The position numbers and the translations under genes were made by a program. From positions 62,001 to 126,000 of the forward strand of contig NZ_RHHT01000015.1 of NCBI RefSeq assembly GCF_003710985.1: 64,000 bases of DNA, in the 5' to 3' direction. Below the pieces are notes generated by a model. The model searched no databases. It was given only the letters and a program-made list of their open reading frames with translations, and was not told the DNA's origin. The DNA is from Brevibacillus panacihumi (GTDB taxonomy: Bacteria; Bacillota; Bacilli; Brevibacillales; Brevibacillaceae). Numbering within the stretch: the stretch's first letter is position 1; the number at the start of each line of letters is the position of its first letter. Positions 54,340 to 63,180 of the stretch are shown here, piece by piece.

Positions 54340-56001
54340 ATGAAAAAGCTCGTTGGCCTTTTTTTCAAATTATCTTTGGTTGCCACCATTATCGCGGGCT
54401 GCAGCTCCAGCAATACGACTGCACCCGGCAACACCAGCACGCCCAACACGAGCAATACGACAGAGAACAAAACCGAATCGCCGCCGAAAGAAAAGAAAGT
54501 CGTCTATGCCTTGCCTGCAGAACCGGAGACCCTTGATCCTACCTTGAACGTCTATTCGCGCTCCTCCATCGTCATGCAGAACCTGTTCAGGGGTTTGTAC
54601 AAGATCAATAAGGATGGTCAGCCTGTTCCTTCATTGGCAAGTGACACCCAAATTGATGAGACAGGAACCAAATACACGTTCAAGATCAATCCGAACGCCA
54701 AGTGGAGTGACGGCAAGCCTGTCACCGCCCATGATTTTGAATACTCCTGGAAACGCGTGCTGAACCCGGATGTTGCCTCGGAAGCCGCGTTTGACCTCTT
54801 CTATCTGAAAAACGGACAGAACTATAATGAAGGAAAAGCAACGGCCGATGAGGTAGGGGTAAAAGCGGTGGACGACCAAACCCTGGAGGTACAGCTGGAA
54901 AATCCAACGACGTACTTCCTGAATCTCCTGTGTGCGACGTCGTACTATCCCGTGCGAAAAGACGTAGTGGATGGCAATGACGGATGGACGAAGACACCAG
55001 AAACGTACCTGGTCACAGGTCCGTTCATGCTGACAGAGATTCACCCCAAACAAAAATACGTGCTGAAGAAAAACCCGAACTACCTGGAAGCTGACAAAGT
55101 GCAGCTAGACACGTTGGAGATTGTTTTCATTGAAGCTGCGGAGGCAGAATTGGCTGCGTACACCAATGGAGAGATCGACGTTTCGGACAACATGAACAAT
55201 GAATCGATGCAAAAATACAAAGATTCGCCCGAGTATTTTGCAGCCGACCGTATCGGTACGTACTACTTCGACTATAATACCAGCGTCAAGCCATTCGATG
55301 ACGCTCGTGTCAGAAAAGCGTTCGCCATCGCCATCAATCGCGAGCAAATCGTGAGAAACGTGCTGCAATCTACGGAAAAACTCGCTTATGGCTTTGTACC
55401 GTACGGCATGCCTGATCTCGTCGATCCTTCCAAGGAGTACCGCGATGTCGTAGGAGATCTGTTCAAGGAAGACGTGGCAGAAGCGAAGCGCTTGTTGGCC
55501 GAAGCAGGGTATCCGGACGGAAAAGGCTTGCCGGAGATCGAGTTCATGACGATGTCCGGACAGACGGACAGGGATATCGCGCAGGCGCTGCACAGCATGT
55601 GGAAAGAAAACCTGGGCGTCGAAGTGACGATTAATATTTTGGAGTCGAAAATTTATTGGGATGAAATGAGAATGGGCAACTTTATGATTGCTCGTGACGG
55701 CTGGACCGGAGACTATCTGGACCCGATGACCAACCTGACCCTGTTTGAGACTGTCAATGCTGCAGACGGACCTCGCTGGAGCAACAAGGAGTACGACGCC
55801 TTGCTGCAGGAAAACCGCGAAATTCAGGACCAGGCCAAACGTTCCGCAAACTATGCCAAGGCTGAGAAAATCCTGATGGACGAAATGCCGGTCTTCCCGC
55901 TCTATTTCTATCAGGATACCTATTTGGCGAAGCCGCATGTGAAAGGCGTCATGAAGAACTATATTGGACACACCTATTTTGAATACGCTTATATTGAGTA
56001 G
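54340..56001 (+). CDS. oppA: Oligopeptide-binding lipoprotein OppA
   Basis: A 553-residue family 5 binding protein with a lipoprotein signal (IIAGC, Cys21) and a Thr/Asn/Ser-rich linker. EPETLDPTLNVYSRSS, FKINPNAKWSDGKPVTAHDFEYSWKR and RKAFAIAINREQI are typical of OppA. AGAGGGGGA lies upstream of ATG 54340, which is 86 bases after oppF, so the binding-protein gene comes last rather than first in the operon, unlike B. subtilis oppABCDF. Confidence 0.94.
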   Translation: MKKLVGLFFKLSLVATIIAGCSSSNTTAPGNTSTPNTSNTTENKTESPPKEKKVVYALPAEPETLDPTLNVYSRSSIVMQNLFRGLYKINKDGQPVPSLASDTQIDETGTKYTFKINPNAKWSDGKPVTAHDFEYSWKRVLNPDVASEAAFDLFYLKNGQNYNEGKATADEVGVKAVDDQTLEVQLENPTTYFLNLLCATSYYPVRKDVVDGNDGWTKTPETYLVTGPFMLTEIHPKQKYVLKKNPNYLEADKVQLDTLEIVFIEAAEAELAAYTNGEIDVSDNMNNESMQKYKDSPEYFAADRIGTYYFDYNTSVKPFDDARVRKAFAIAINREQIVRNVLQSTEKLAYGFVPYGMPDLVDPSKEYRDVVGDLFKEDVAEAKRLLAEAGYPDGKGLPEIEFMTMSGQTDRDIAQALHSMWKENLGVEVTINILESKIYWDEMRMGNFMIARDGWTGDYLDPMTNLTLFETVNAADGPRWSNKEYDALLQENREIQDQAKRSANYAKAEKILMDEMPVFPLYFYQDTYLAKPHVKGVMKNYIGHTYFEYAYIE

Positions 56002-56032
56002 AAATTTGTGAAGCTCGCTGATCTGATTCGGC

Positions 56033-56068
56033 AAGACCCCTGGCTAATAAGTCGGGGTCTTTTTCTTT
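56033..56068 (+). terminator. Terminator of the opp operon
   Basis: AAGACCCC (56033-56040) pairs with GGGGTCTT (56054-56061), followed by TTTCTTTCC. Confidence 0.9.
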
Positions 56069-56183
56069 CCCTTCCTGCTCTCTTGTACGCTGTTGGTTGA
56101 GGGGGAGTGCAGGTCATGCATACGAGGAGCGTCGGGAGTGACGTATGAACGAATATTGATACGTGCGAATACCCTCTAAACTA

Positions 56184-56192
56184 TGGTATAAT
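56184..56192 (+). promoter_or_regulatory. Extended -10 promoter of ppaC
   Basis: TGGTATAAT matches the extended -10 pattern TGnTATAAT. It lies 35 bases before the GTG of ppaC. No good -35 box is found at normal spacing. Confidence 0.6.
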
Positions 56193-56226
56193 TTTCTCGC
56201 CAAAACAAGTGTAAGGAGCATGTGAC

Positions 56227-57159
56227 GTGGATAAAAAACTGATCTTCGGCCATAAAAATCCGGATACTGATTCGATCTGTTCTGCATTGGTCTATGCAGA
56301 CCTGAAAAGCAAGCTGGGAGAAAACGTCGAAGCTGTTCGTTTGGGCAGCGTAAATGGCGAGACCCAATTCGTCCTGGATGCTTTCCAGGTAAAGGCTCCC
56401 CGCCAGGTGGAAACGGTAGCCAATGAAGTGAAGGAAGTCATCCTGGTCGACCACAATGAGCGCCAGCAAAGCGCGAATGATATTGAGCAGGTGCAAGTCG
56501 CAGAAGTGATCGACCATCACCGCGTCGCCAACTTTGAGACCAGCAACCCGCTGTATATGCGCGTTGAACCCGTTGGTTGCACGACGACAATCCTGAAGAA
56601 GCTGTACCAGGAGAACGGCGTGGAGATTCCCAAAGAAATCGCTGGCCTGATGCTGTCGGCCATCATTTCGGATACGCTGCTGCTGAAATCGCCTACCTGC
56701 ACGGAGCAGGACGTAAAAGCTGCCCATGAACTGGCACAGATCGCCGGTGTAGACCTGCAGACATACGGACTGGCGATGCTGAAAGCAGGTGCAGACCTCA
56801 GTGAAAAAACAATTGCCGAGTTGATCTCTCTGGATTCCAAGGAATTCCAGATGGGAAGCGCAAAGGTAGAGATCGCCCAGGTAAATGCCGTCGATGTGAA
56901 CGATATTCTGGCTCGTCAGGAAGAGCTGGAAGCGGCATTGAACGCCATTATCGAGAAAAAAGGACTGGATCTGTTCGTCTTCGTGGTGACGGACATCCTC
57001 AACAACGATTCGGTTGCCCTGGCGCTGGGGAAATCCGCGCAGGTCGTAGAGAAGGCGTACAATGTAAAGCTGGACGCAAACAAGGCGGTACTAAAAGGTG
57101 TTGTATCCCGCAAAAAACAAATCGTTCCTGTATTGACAGATACGTTCCAAGCACTGTAA
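56227..57159 (+). CDS. ppaC: Manganese-dependent inorganic pyrophosphatase (family II)
   Basis: A 310-residue DHH-superfamily enzyme that hydrolyses pyrophosphate to phosphate in the cytosol. Metal ligands are visible in [14 protein letters not shown] (His9, Asp13, Asp15), VDHNE (near 75) and the DHHRVANF motif (near 97). The C-terminal DHHA2 domain ends with SRKKQIVP, the substrate-binding basic cluster. The length is standard and there is no CBS insert. GTG start, with AAGGAG about 8 bases upstream. Monocistronic, between its own promoter and terminator. Confidence 0.96.
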   Translation: MDKKLIFGHKNPDTDSICSALVYADLKSKLGENVEAVRLGSVNGETQFVLDAFQVKAPRQVETVANEVKEVILVDHNERQQSANDIEQVQVAEVIDHHRVANFETSNPLYMRVEPVGCTTTILKKLYQENGVEIPKEIAGLMLSAIISDTLLLKSPTCTEQDVKAAHELAQIAGVDLQTYGLAMLKAGADLSEKTIAELISLDSKEFQMGSAKVEIAQVNAVDVNDILARQEELEAALNAIIEKKGLDLFVFVVTDILNNDSVALALGKSAQVVEKAYNVKLDANKAVLKGVVSRKKQIVPVLTDTFQAL

Positions 57160-57164
57160 AAAGT

Positions 57165-57199
57165 GGGGCTGCCAAGATGTGGCAGCCTCTTTTTCTTTC
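57165..57199 (+). terminator. Terminator of ppaC
   Basis: A 10-bp stem, GGGGCTGCCA (57165-57174) with TGGCAGCCTC (57180-57189, one G-U pair), followed by TTTTTCTTTC. Confidence 0.9.
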
Positions 57200-57247
57200 A
57201 TGTGGTACAGTTAAGATACGATCAAGCTTGTGAAGGAGGAATTTTTT

Positions 57248-58195
57248 GTGAAACCACAATCTATCCTCGATTTGGGAAAGCGTGTCCATCTGATAGACGG
57301 CTATGATTGGGGCCTTCCGGAACGCACCGGGACCTACGTCATCGCTGAGGAGCAGTTGACGCTGGTGGAGACTGGGCCAAGCCCATCTGTCCCCTATATA
57401 CGTGAGGGCTTGTCAGCTCTCGGTTATTCGCCCGATCAAGTGAAATACATCATCCTGACGCATATTCATCTGGACCACGCTGGGGGTGCGGGTCTGCTCT
57501 TGCAGGAATGCCCGCAAGCCGCGATCGTGGTCCATCCCAAGGCAGCGCGTCACTTGATCGATCCAAGCCGCTTGATTGCAGGGGCGAAAGCGGTCTATGG
57601 GGAGAAGTTCGACGAGCTGTTTGATCCCATTATTCCTGTGCCGCAAGAGCGGGTGCTGATTCGCGCTGATGGGGAAAAGCTGGAGATTGGACCGTCCTGC
57701 ACGCTGGAATTTCTCGATACACCGGGACATGCGAATCATCACTTCAGCATCTATGATCCCATCAGCAACGGAATGTTTACCGGAGATACAGCGGGCGTCT
57801 ACTACCGCCCCTTGAAACGGGAGGGTATTGATTTCTTCCTGCCGTCCACCTCCCCCAACCAGTTTGATCCGGATGCGACTCTTCACTCCATAGCTCGTTA
57901 TCGCGAACGCCAGCTCGACTGCCTGTACTTCGGACATTTCGGCATGACGCAGGAGGTAGAGGAAGCGTATCGGCAGGTGGCAGAGTGGCTGCCTGTCTTT
58001 GTTGCGGAAGGAGAGCGGACCTTGGCAGCTGGACTGGGGCATGAAGAGCTTTGCGAGCGGCTCCTCGCCCTCGTGTCTGATTCCCTGTTTTCGCGCGGCA
58101 TAGAGAGAAACCATGACATTTTTTCGATCATCAGGATTGATTTGAGCGTCTGCGCGATGGGCATCGTAGATTACCTGCAGAAGCGCGGAATGTGA
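57248..58195 (+). CDS. Metallo-beta-lactamase-fold hydrolase
   Basis: A 315-residue protein with the zinc motif THIHLDHAGG (HxHxDH), a His in DTPGHANHHFSIYD, the Asp in FTGDTAG and a late His in YFGHFGMT. It resembles a glyoxalase II-like branch common in Bacillota, but the substrate is unknown. GTG 57248 is 8 bases after AAGGAGG; the upstream GTG at 57230 lies before that site. It ends shortly before the cobalamin riboswitch and seems unrelated to the following operon. Confidence 0.88.
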   Translation: MKPQSILDLGKRVHLIDGYDWGLPERTGTYVIAEEQLTLVETGPSPSVPYIREGLSALGYSPDQVKYIILTHIHLDHAGGAGLLLQECPQAAIVVHPKAARHLIDPSRLIAGAKAVYGEKFDELFDPIIPVPQERVLIRADGEKLEIGPSCTLEFLDTPGHANHHFSIYDPISNGMFTGDTAGVYYRPLKREGIDFFLPSTSPNQFDPDATLHSIARYRERQLDCLYFGHFGMTQEVEEAYRQVAEWLPVFVAEGERTLAAGLGHEELCERLLALVSDSLFSRGIERNHDIFSIIRIDLSVCAMGIVDYLQKRGM

Positions 58196-58269
58196 TCCAG
58201 CTTCTTTTTTGCTGGCAGGAATGCTATGATGGTACATGATGAATGATTGGCCACAGCTACATATGCGTT

Positions 58270-58460
58270 GCAGCCAACAGGTGCCTCGTCCATTCGGGAG
58301 AGGTGAAAAGGGAAGCCGGTGCGATTCCGGCGCGGTCCCGCCACTGTAAATCGGGTTGCATTCTCCATGCCACTGTTTTCGTGTAAAACGGGAAGGGGAG
58401 GGTGTCTGATACCCGCAAGCCAGGAGACCTGCCTGTTGGAGATAGCCTAAGGTTCCTTCG
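58270..58460 (+). ncRNA. Cobalamin (adenosylcobalamin) riboswitch
   Basis: The leader contains the core cobalamin-riboswitch sequences in order: AACAGGTGCC near 58276, GGGAAGCCGGTGCGATTCCGG split across 58310-58330, GCGGTCCCGCCACTGTA near 58331 and the B12 box AGCCAGGAGACCTGCC at 58418-58433. A possible extended -10 promoter (TGCTATGAT, 58222-58230) lies upstream. It precedes btuF and would shut off the vitamin B12 uptake operon when cobalamin is plentiful. Confidence 0.95.
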
Positions 58461-58545
58461 CGGAAAGGATCGGCTGTTCAGAAAGCGACGGATGGCGGCG
58501 AGATATGTTTGCGCGTCTGTTCATTCCCGTCCGACTACATGAGCC

Positions 58546-58582
58546 AGCCCTTGTTCTCCTTCGCGGATGCAAGGGTTTTTTG
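58546..58582 (+). terminator. Probable riboswitch-controlled attenuator terminator
   Basis: AGCCCTTG (58546-58553) pairs with CAAGGGTT (58570-58577, with one G-U pair), and the right arm runs into TTTTTTGC. It lies between the riboswitch and the btuF start, the expected place for a transcription-attenuation expression platform. Confidence 0.72.
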
Positions 58583-58626
58583 CTGTAACTGCACAGGATG
58601 GGCCTGCATGAGAAAGGAAGAAAATC

Positions 58627-59625
58627 ATGATGAAGCATTTTGTAAAGTGGGGAATCCCAGCACTGCTCGCGTTTTCTTTGGTCGGCTGTTCCGGGCAAGG
58701 AGAGCCTCAGACACAACAGCCTTCTGCACCAGCTGAACAGACAGAAGCTTCGCAACCAACTGGCAACGATCAGGCCGCGCAGCAGACGGTGTACCCGCTG
58801 ACGATAACGGATGCCACGGGCAAGACGATTACGATTGAGAAAGCGCCGCAGCGCATTGTCTCCACATCTCCGGCAGAGACGGAAATCCTGTTTGCTCTCG
58901 GACTTGGCGAGCAGGTGGTCGGCGTGTCTGATTATGATGACTATCCGGCTGAAGCCAAGGAAAAACCGAAAGTAGGAGGGGTCGTCAAGCCTAATGAAGA
59001 AGCCATCCTATCCCAAAGTCCGGACTTGGTCGTCGGCGGCATTTCCATGGATAAACAGGTGGCGGAGAAAATGCAATCGCTTGGCCTCCCCATGTACATT
59101 ACACATCCCAGCAGCGTCGAAGACATCATGAACAATATTTTGACGATGGGCCAAATCACCAATCGACAGGTGCAGGCGGAAGAGATCGTCGCGGGGATGA
59201 AAGCCGATATTGCGCGTGTGACCGAGGCAGTCCAAAACGTCAAGCCGGAAGAAATGAAAAAAGTATATCTGGAATTTGCTCCTGGCTGGACGGTCGGCAA
59301 AGGCGAGTTTATGGATGAGTTGATCACCATCGCCAAGGGAGTCAATATTGCTGCGGATACGCAAGGCTGGAATCAGATCAATGAAGAGAAAATTTTGCAG
59401 GAAAATCCGGATGTGATCCTGTATGCCAGCGGAATGACGGATGAGAAAACGGGGAAAAAGCTGGAGCAAATCATCCAGTCGCGCAGCGGGTGGAATACGA
59501 TCACGGCCATTAAAGAAGAAAAACTGTATGGAATGGACGAAAATATGCTGTCTCGTCCCGGGCCCCGCATCACCAAAGGGCTGATTGAAGTAGCGAAGGC
59601 GATTTATCCCGATCTGGTGAAGTAG
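58627..59625 (+). CDS. btuF: Cobalamin-binding lipoprotein (BtuF family)
   Basis: A 332-residue class III binding protein with a lipoprotein signal (SLVGC, Cys21) and a Gln/Ala/Pro linker. The two lobes are joined by a long helix. APQRIVSTSPAETEILFALGLGEQVVGV and PDLVVGG are typical of BtuF/FecB-like proteins. The riboswitch directly upstream and cobU downstream assign it to vitamin B12 or cobinamide rather than iron. The ATG follows AAAGGAAG. An ATG one codon later is also possible. Confidence 0.92.
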   Translation: MMKHFVKWGIPALLAFSLVGCSGQGEPQTQQPSAPAEQTEASQPTGNDQAAQQTVYPLTITDATGKTITIEKAPQRIVSTSPAETEILFALGLGEQVVGVSDYDDYPAEAKEKPKVGGVVKPNEEAILSQSPDLVVGGISMDKQVAEKMQSLGLPMYITHPSSVEDIMNNILTMGQITNRQVQAEEIVAGMKADIARVTEAVQNVKPEEMKKVYLEFAPGWTVGKGEFMDELITIAKGVNIAADTQGWNQINEEKILQENPDVILYASGMTDEKTGKKLEQIIQSRSGWNTITAIKEEKLYGMDENMLSRPGPRITKGLIEVAKAIYPDLVK

Positions 59626-59626
59626 C

Positions 59627-60664
59627 ATGAAGGGACGCCTCCTTTTTTGGAGCGGAGTCGGGGGGCTTCTCCTGCTTCTCTCCATGGTCCTCAGTATTTC
59701 GATGGGTGCCGCCAATCTGCCGCCTTCGCAGGTTTGGCTGATTCTGCTGCATCAGGTACCGGTAGTCGGGGACTTCATCACCGTCTCCTGGCCGGAATCC
59801 GCTGAGCAGATCGTCATGAAGGTCCGTTTTCCACGGGTAATCCTGGCGGTATTAGTAGGGGCCTGTCTTTCACTTGCCGGGGCTGGCTTTCAAGGAGTTT
59901 TGCGCAATCCGCTCGCTGACCCCTACACGATGGGCGTCGCATCCGGCGCGGCCGTGGGCGCAGCATTTCTCATACTATTCGGGCTGCATATCTCATTCCT
60001 GGGACAGTGGAGCATCCCCTTGGTCGCCTTTCTGACGGGCTTGCTCAGTCTGTGGATTGTGCTGCGCCTGGCAAATACCCAAGGTAAGCTGCAGACCGAG
60101 ACATTGCTTTTATCCGGGGTCGTCGTGCAGGCTTTTCTCGGCTCATTGGTGTCGTTCATGGTCTCCCTGTCTGACAAGGTCGTGAACGAGATCGTCTTTT
60201 GGCTGCTGGGCAGCCTGTCGTTTCGCGGCTGGGCATACTCCTACGTGCTGGTTCCCTATCTGCTGATCGGACTTGTGGTGCTCGTCAGCTACGCGCGTTC
60301 CCTCAATCTGTTTGCATTGGGAGAGAGGCAAGCAGCCCACCTCGGCGTTCATGTCGACCGGACCAAGCTGCTCGTGCTGATCATCTCGACCATGCTGACA
60401 GCGGCTGCGGTCTCCATCTCCGGGATCATCGGCTTCGTCGGGCTGGTCGTGCCGCATCTTGTTCGATTGATGATGGGGCCGGACTATCGTTTGCTGCTGC
60501 CGATGTCCACGCTTTTCGGCGGTATTTACGTTCTGTGGGCGGATACCTTGGCGAGAATGCTGCTCAGCCCAACCGAGATACCGCTCGGCGTGATTACCGC
60601 TTTTCTAGGTGCGCCCTTTTTCGCCTATTTGCTGCGGATGAGAAAACAGCAGGGGAGGGGATAG
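59627..60664 (+). CDS. btuC: Cobalamin ABC transporter permease (BtuC/FecCD family)
   Basis: A 345-residue permease with about ten membrane helices. RFPRVILAVLVGACLSLAGAGFQGVLRNPLADPYTMGV and GIIGFVGLVVPHLVR, both strongly conserved in FecCD proteins, are present. It forms the channel for B12 import. It starts one base after btuF, so translation is coupled. Confidence 0.94.
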   Translation: MKGRLLFWSGVGGLLLLLSMVLSISMGAANLPPSQVWLILLHQVPVVGDFITVSWPESAEQIVMKVRFPRVILAVLVGACLSLAGAGFQGVLRNPLADPYTMGVASGAAVGAAFLILFGLHISFLGQWSIPLVAFLTGLLSLWIVLRLANTQGKLQTETLLLSGVVVQAFLGSLVSFMVSLSDKVVNEIVFWLLGSLSFRGWAYSYVLVPYLLIGLVVLVSYARSLNLFALGERQAAHLGVHVDRTKLLVLIISTMLTAAAVSISGIIGFVGLVVPHLVRLMMGPDYRLLLPMSTLFGGIYVLWADTLARMLLSPTEIPLGVITAFLGAPFFAYLLRMRKQQGRG

Positions 60665-60668
60665 AGAG

Positions 60669-61448
60669 ATGATACAGGTAAAGGGACTGCGCAAGTCCTA
60701 CCAGGCAACTCCCGTTCTTCGCGACCTTACGTTTGAAGTAGCGAAGGGGGAGTTTTTCGGAGTCATCGGACCCAATGGCAGCGGGAAATCCACTCTATGC
60801 AAGCTGCTTTCGGGAGTAGTCGGTCTGGATGCCGGAGAAATTATTCTGGACGGCAAAGAGGTAGGCGGCTATTCGCGAAAGGAATTGGCCCGCCTTTTGG
60901 CGGTGTTGGAGCAGGAGGCTTTGCCGCCAGTCGGGTTTCTTGTCCGCGAAGTCCTGGAGATGGGCCGCTTTCCGTATCAAAACTGGCTCGGAGAGGATAC
61001 GGAAGATGCCCAACCCTTGATTGATGAGATCGTTCACTTGTTGCGTCTGGAAGATTTGGAGCAGCGGTCGCTGGAGCATTTGAGCGGGGGAGAGAAGCAG
61101 CGGGTGGCTCTGGGCAAAGCTCTCGTGCAAAAGCCGAGAATCCTGCTTCTGGATGAACCTACGACGTATCTCGACATCGGCTATCAGATTCAGTTGATGG
61201 ATATCGTGCGTAGTTGGCAGAAGACCACACAGGTGACAGTTGTCGCCGTACTTCACGATCTCAATTTGGCTTCTCTGTACTGTGACCGCATTTTAATGCT
61301 GAACCAGGGAAGGCAGATTGGCGTGGGGACACCGGAGCAGATTTTGCGCAGCGGCTTGATCGAGGAGGTATACGGGGTTCGACCGATTATTCTGGAACAC
61401 CCTGTCCACCATTTGCCGCAGATCATGCTGCAAAGCGTCAGACCATAA
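60669..61448 (+). CDS. btuD: Cobalamin ABC transporter ATPase (BtuD family)
   Basis: A 259-residue ATPase with Walker A GPNGSGKST (about 34-42), the signature LSGGEKQRVALGKALVQ, Walker B ILLLDEPTTYLDI and the H-loop VAVLHDLNLA. It belongs to the FecE/BtuD branch that partners BtuC. GGGGAGGGG lies just upstream. Confidence 0.94.
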   Translation: MIQVKGLRKSYQATPVLRDLTFEVAKGEFFGVIGPNGSGKSTLCKLLSGVVGLDAGEIILDGKEVGGYSRKELARLLAVLEQEALPPVGFLVREVLEMGRFPYQNWLGEDTEDAQPLIDEIVHLLRLEDLEQRSLEHLSGGEKQRVALGKALVQKPRILLLDEPTTYLDIGYQIQLMDIVRSWQKTTQVTVVAVLHDLNLASLYCDRILMLNQGRQIGVGTPEQILRSGLIEEVYGVRPIILEHPVHHLPQIMLQSVRP

Positions 61449-61474
61449 GCGGGAAAAGGCGGGAGGGATTCGAC

Positions 61475-62044
61475 ATGGTGGTGATGGTGACAGGCGGAGC
61501 CCGCAGCGGCAAAAGCACGTTCGCCGAACGCTATGCCGCTCATCTTGGCAAGCGCGGGGTCTACGTGGCGACTTCTCCTGTGTTTGACGAGGAGTTGTCT
61601 GAGCGTGTCGCGATGCATCAAGCGCGCCGGGAGATATCCTCTTTTCCATGGGAGACGATCGAGGAACCGTATGATCTGACAGGGAAGCTGGAGGAATTGG
61701 CGCAGCGTCCGGATGTGTTGGCGGGTGAGACGGTGCTGTTGGTAGATTGCCTGATCCTCTGGCTTTCCAATTGGCTGGTTCGCGATGAGCAGCAGCATGA
61801 TCTAGCGTTTTTGCTGCAAAAGGTATCGGAACTCCGGCAGGTGATTTCCTCCTTTCCGGGCACGCTGCTGCTCGTTACCAACGAGGTAGGCTATGGAATT
61901 GTGCCGGAGTATGCGCTGGGACGGATTTTTCGCGACGCGGCAGGCATGATGAATCAACGGGTGGCAGAAGCAAGCGAGCAGGTTTTCTTGGTCACAGCGG
62001 GTATTCCGCAGGAGATCAAAAGCAAAGCTTTTCCCTTTGTGTAA
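61475..62044 (+). CDS. cobU: Adenosylcobinamide kinase/adenosylcobinamide-phosphate guanylyltransferase
   Basis: A 189-residue CobU/CobP enzyme. The P-loop GGARSGKST is at 7-15, the second nucleotide-binding motif ETVLLVDCLILWLSNWL lies near residue 90 and the guanylylation region has TNEVGYGIVPEY. It phosphorylates adenosylcobinamide and then attaches GMP during cobinamide salvage. The active-site His, expected near residue 46, is present as RVAMHQARR. It is the only lower-ligand-assembly gene here, so the operon serves import and the first salvage steps. GGGAGGG precedes the ATG. Confidence 0.94.
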   Translation: MVVMVTGGARSGKSTFAERYAAHLGKRGVYVATSPVFDEELSERVAMHQARREISSFPWETIEEPYDLTGKLEELAQRPDVLAGETVLLVDCLILWLSNWLVRDEQQHDLAFLLQKVSELRQVISSFPGTLLLVTNEVGYGIVPEYALGRIFRDAAGMMNQRVAEASEQVFLVTAGIPQEIKSKAFPFV

Positions 62045-62071
62045 AGGGCTGCTTCAATTTTGCCTTTTTTT
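62043..62071 (+). terminator. Weak terminator after cobU
   Basis: AAAGGGC (62043-62049) pairs with GCCTTTT (62062-62068, one G-U pair) and the right arm is inside a run of seven T. The stem overlaps the cobU stop codon. Confidence 0.6.
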
Positions 62072-62072
62072 G

Positions 62073-62081
62073 TGATATAAT
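62073..62081 (+). promoter_or_regulatory. Extended -10 promoter of the yitT-like leader
   Basis: TGATATAAT fits TGnTATAAT exactly. The poor -35 match (TTCAAT at 17 bases) is normal for extended -10 promoters. It would start a transcript near 62088, giving a leader of about 220 bases. Confidence 0.65.
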
Positions 62082-62114
62082 AGAAAAAAAAGCAATGGAA
62101 GGGATAAGGATACC

Positions 62115-62290
62115 ATGCGTCCCTACAGGACGGTTTGGAAACAATTTGACCTCTCCTATATCTAGCTTCGTAGTAGTCGATCGTCACTTGGGCGGTTAAC
62201 CTACTACGAAAGCGAGGCCATTTGTATGAGTAGCGACTTACACTTGCGAATATCCTCCGTAGTTGGTTGGCAGCCCTTGCCAAAACCGAC
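62115..62290 (+). ncRNA. Structured leader RNA of unknown class before the YitT-like gene
   Basis: Several helices can be drawn. CGTCC/GGACG (62118-62122 with 62128-62132) is the first. A 10-bp perfect stem TTCGTAGTAG/CTACTACGAA (62167-62176 with 62201-62210) is enclosed by TGACCTC/GAGGCCA (62147-62153 with 62214-62220, one mismatch). A hairpin at 62265-62287 (GGTTGGCA with TGCCAA..ACC) follows. A second CGTAGT (62258-62263) could compete for ACTACG (62203-62208). This is compatible with a cis-regulatory RNA, but I do not recognise a known riboswitch consensus. Confidence 0.45.
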
Positions 62291-62307
62291 AAAAATGCGA
62301 GGAATTC

Positions 62308-62967
62308 ATGATGAGGAGAGCGCTGCAGTCGATTCAACACTACGGTATGATTTTGTTTGGAGCTTGTTTGCTTGCTTTTGCTTACTATCACATTAATTAT
62401 CAGAACCACCTGTCAGAGGGCGGGTTTGTCGGTCTGGGACTTTTGGCGAAATACGCCTTTGATGTGTCTCCAGCACTGATGATGCTTGTATTGGATATTC
62501 CTTTGCTCTTGGTGGCTTGGCTTGTAAAAGGGCGCCAGTTTATCTGGAACACGGTCATTGCATCGTTGGTGTTTACAGGCTTTTACGAAGCGTTTGAAAT
62601 GTTTTCACCCATCGTCATGGACATGAGCTCCATGATGCCGGTCGCTTCCCTTTTGTCTGGTGTGTTGACCGGACTTGGTACGGGGCTGGTCCTGCGATTT
62701 GGCGCAGCGACTGGCGGCGATGATATTTTGACCTTGTTGCTCAGCAAATACACAGGTCTTACAGTCGGGACAGTCTTTCTTTTGATGGACGTCATGGTTC
62801 TCAGTTTGTCCTTCTGGTACGTACCGATGAAGGAAATGATCTATACGATCCTGGCTGTATTTATCTCCAGCCGCGTGATCAACTGGAGTATGGGAAAGGG
62901 TGCTGCTTCTACGGAAGAGGTACAGCCAGCCCATGGACATGGGCGTGTTTCCCTGCATCATCGATAA
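62308..62967 (+). CDS. YitT-family membrane protein
   Basis: A 219-residue protein with five or six hydrophobic segments. It has YitT/DUF161 features: the GGFVGLGLLAKYAFDVSPALMMLVLDIPLLL segment and the Gly-rich GLGTGLVLRFGAATGGDDILTLLLSKYTGL. It lacks the C-terminal soluble DUF2179 domain of many YitT proteins and ends in a short His-rich tail. The function of the family is not settled. GCGAGGA precedes ATG 62308. It sits behind the structured leader and its own promoter, so expression may be controlled by the RNA. Confidence 0.82.
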   Translation: MMRRALQSIQHYGMILFGACLLAFAYYHINYQNHLSEGGFVGLGLLAKYAFDVSPALMMLVLDIPLLLVAWLVKGRQFIWNTVIASLVFTGFYEAFEMFSPIVMDMSSMMPVASLLSGVLTGLGTGLVLRFGAATGGDDILTLLLSKYTGLTVGTVFLLMDVMVLSLSFWYVPMKEMIYTILAVFISSRVINWSMGKGAASTEEVQPAHGHGRVSLHHR

Positions 62968-63030
62968 TGAACGTGAAGTGCATAAGTACGTGCATGGCAT
63001 ATAGCAAATCTATCAGCCTTGATAGGCAGC

Positions 63031-63098
63031 AACACCCTTTCATGAGACAGGCGCCGCCCGCGGAATGGCCAGTCATCATGAGGGGGTGTTTTTGTTTT
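63031..63098 (+). terminator. Terminator after the YitT-like gene
   Basis: AACACCCTTTCATGA (63031-63045) pairs along all 15 positions with TCATGAGGGGGTGTT (63076-63090, two G-U pairs). It is followed by TTTGTTTTTT, with a GC-rich apical region in between. Confidence 0.88.
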
Positions 63099-63180
63099 TT
63101 GCGACTTCCGGCGCATATCAGACTCGGCCCTGACATCCGATACCAGAAAAGAGAAGAACAAGGGCAAAGGAGAAAGCACG

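Noticed and set aside
22031-56001. Long similar stretches among the three peptide-transport operons as mobile or repeat DNA
   Set aside because: The similarity is at protein level among paralogues; there are no flanking repeats, transposase genes or inverted ends.
62115-62165. A 16-codon reading frame (MRPYRTVWKQFDLSYI) in the leader before the YitT-like gene
   Set aside because: The ribosome binding site is only 4 bases from the ATG, the frame lies over proposed RNA helices and there is no run of regulatory codons; a leader peptide is not supported.
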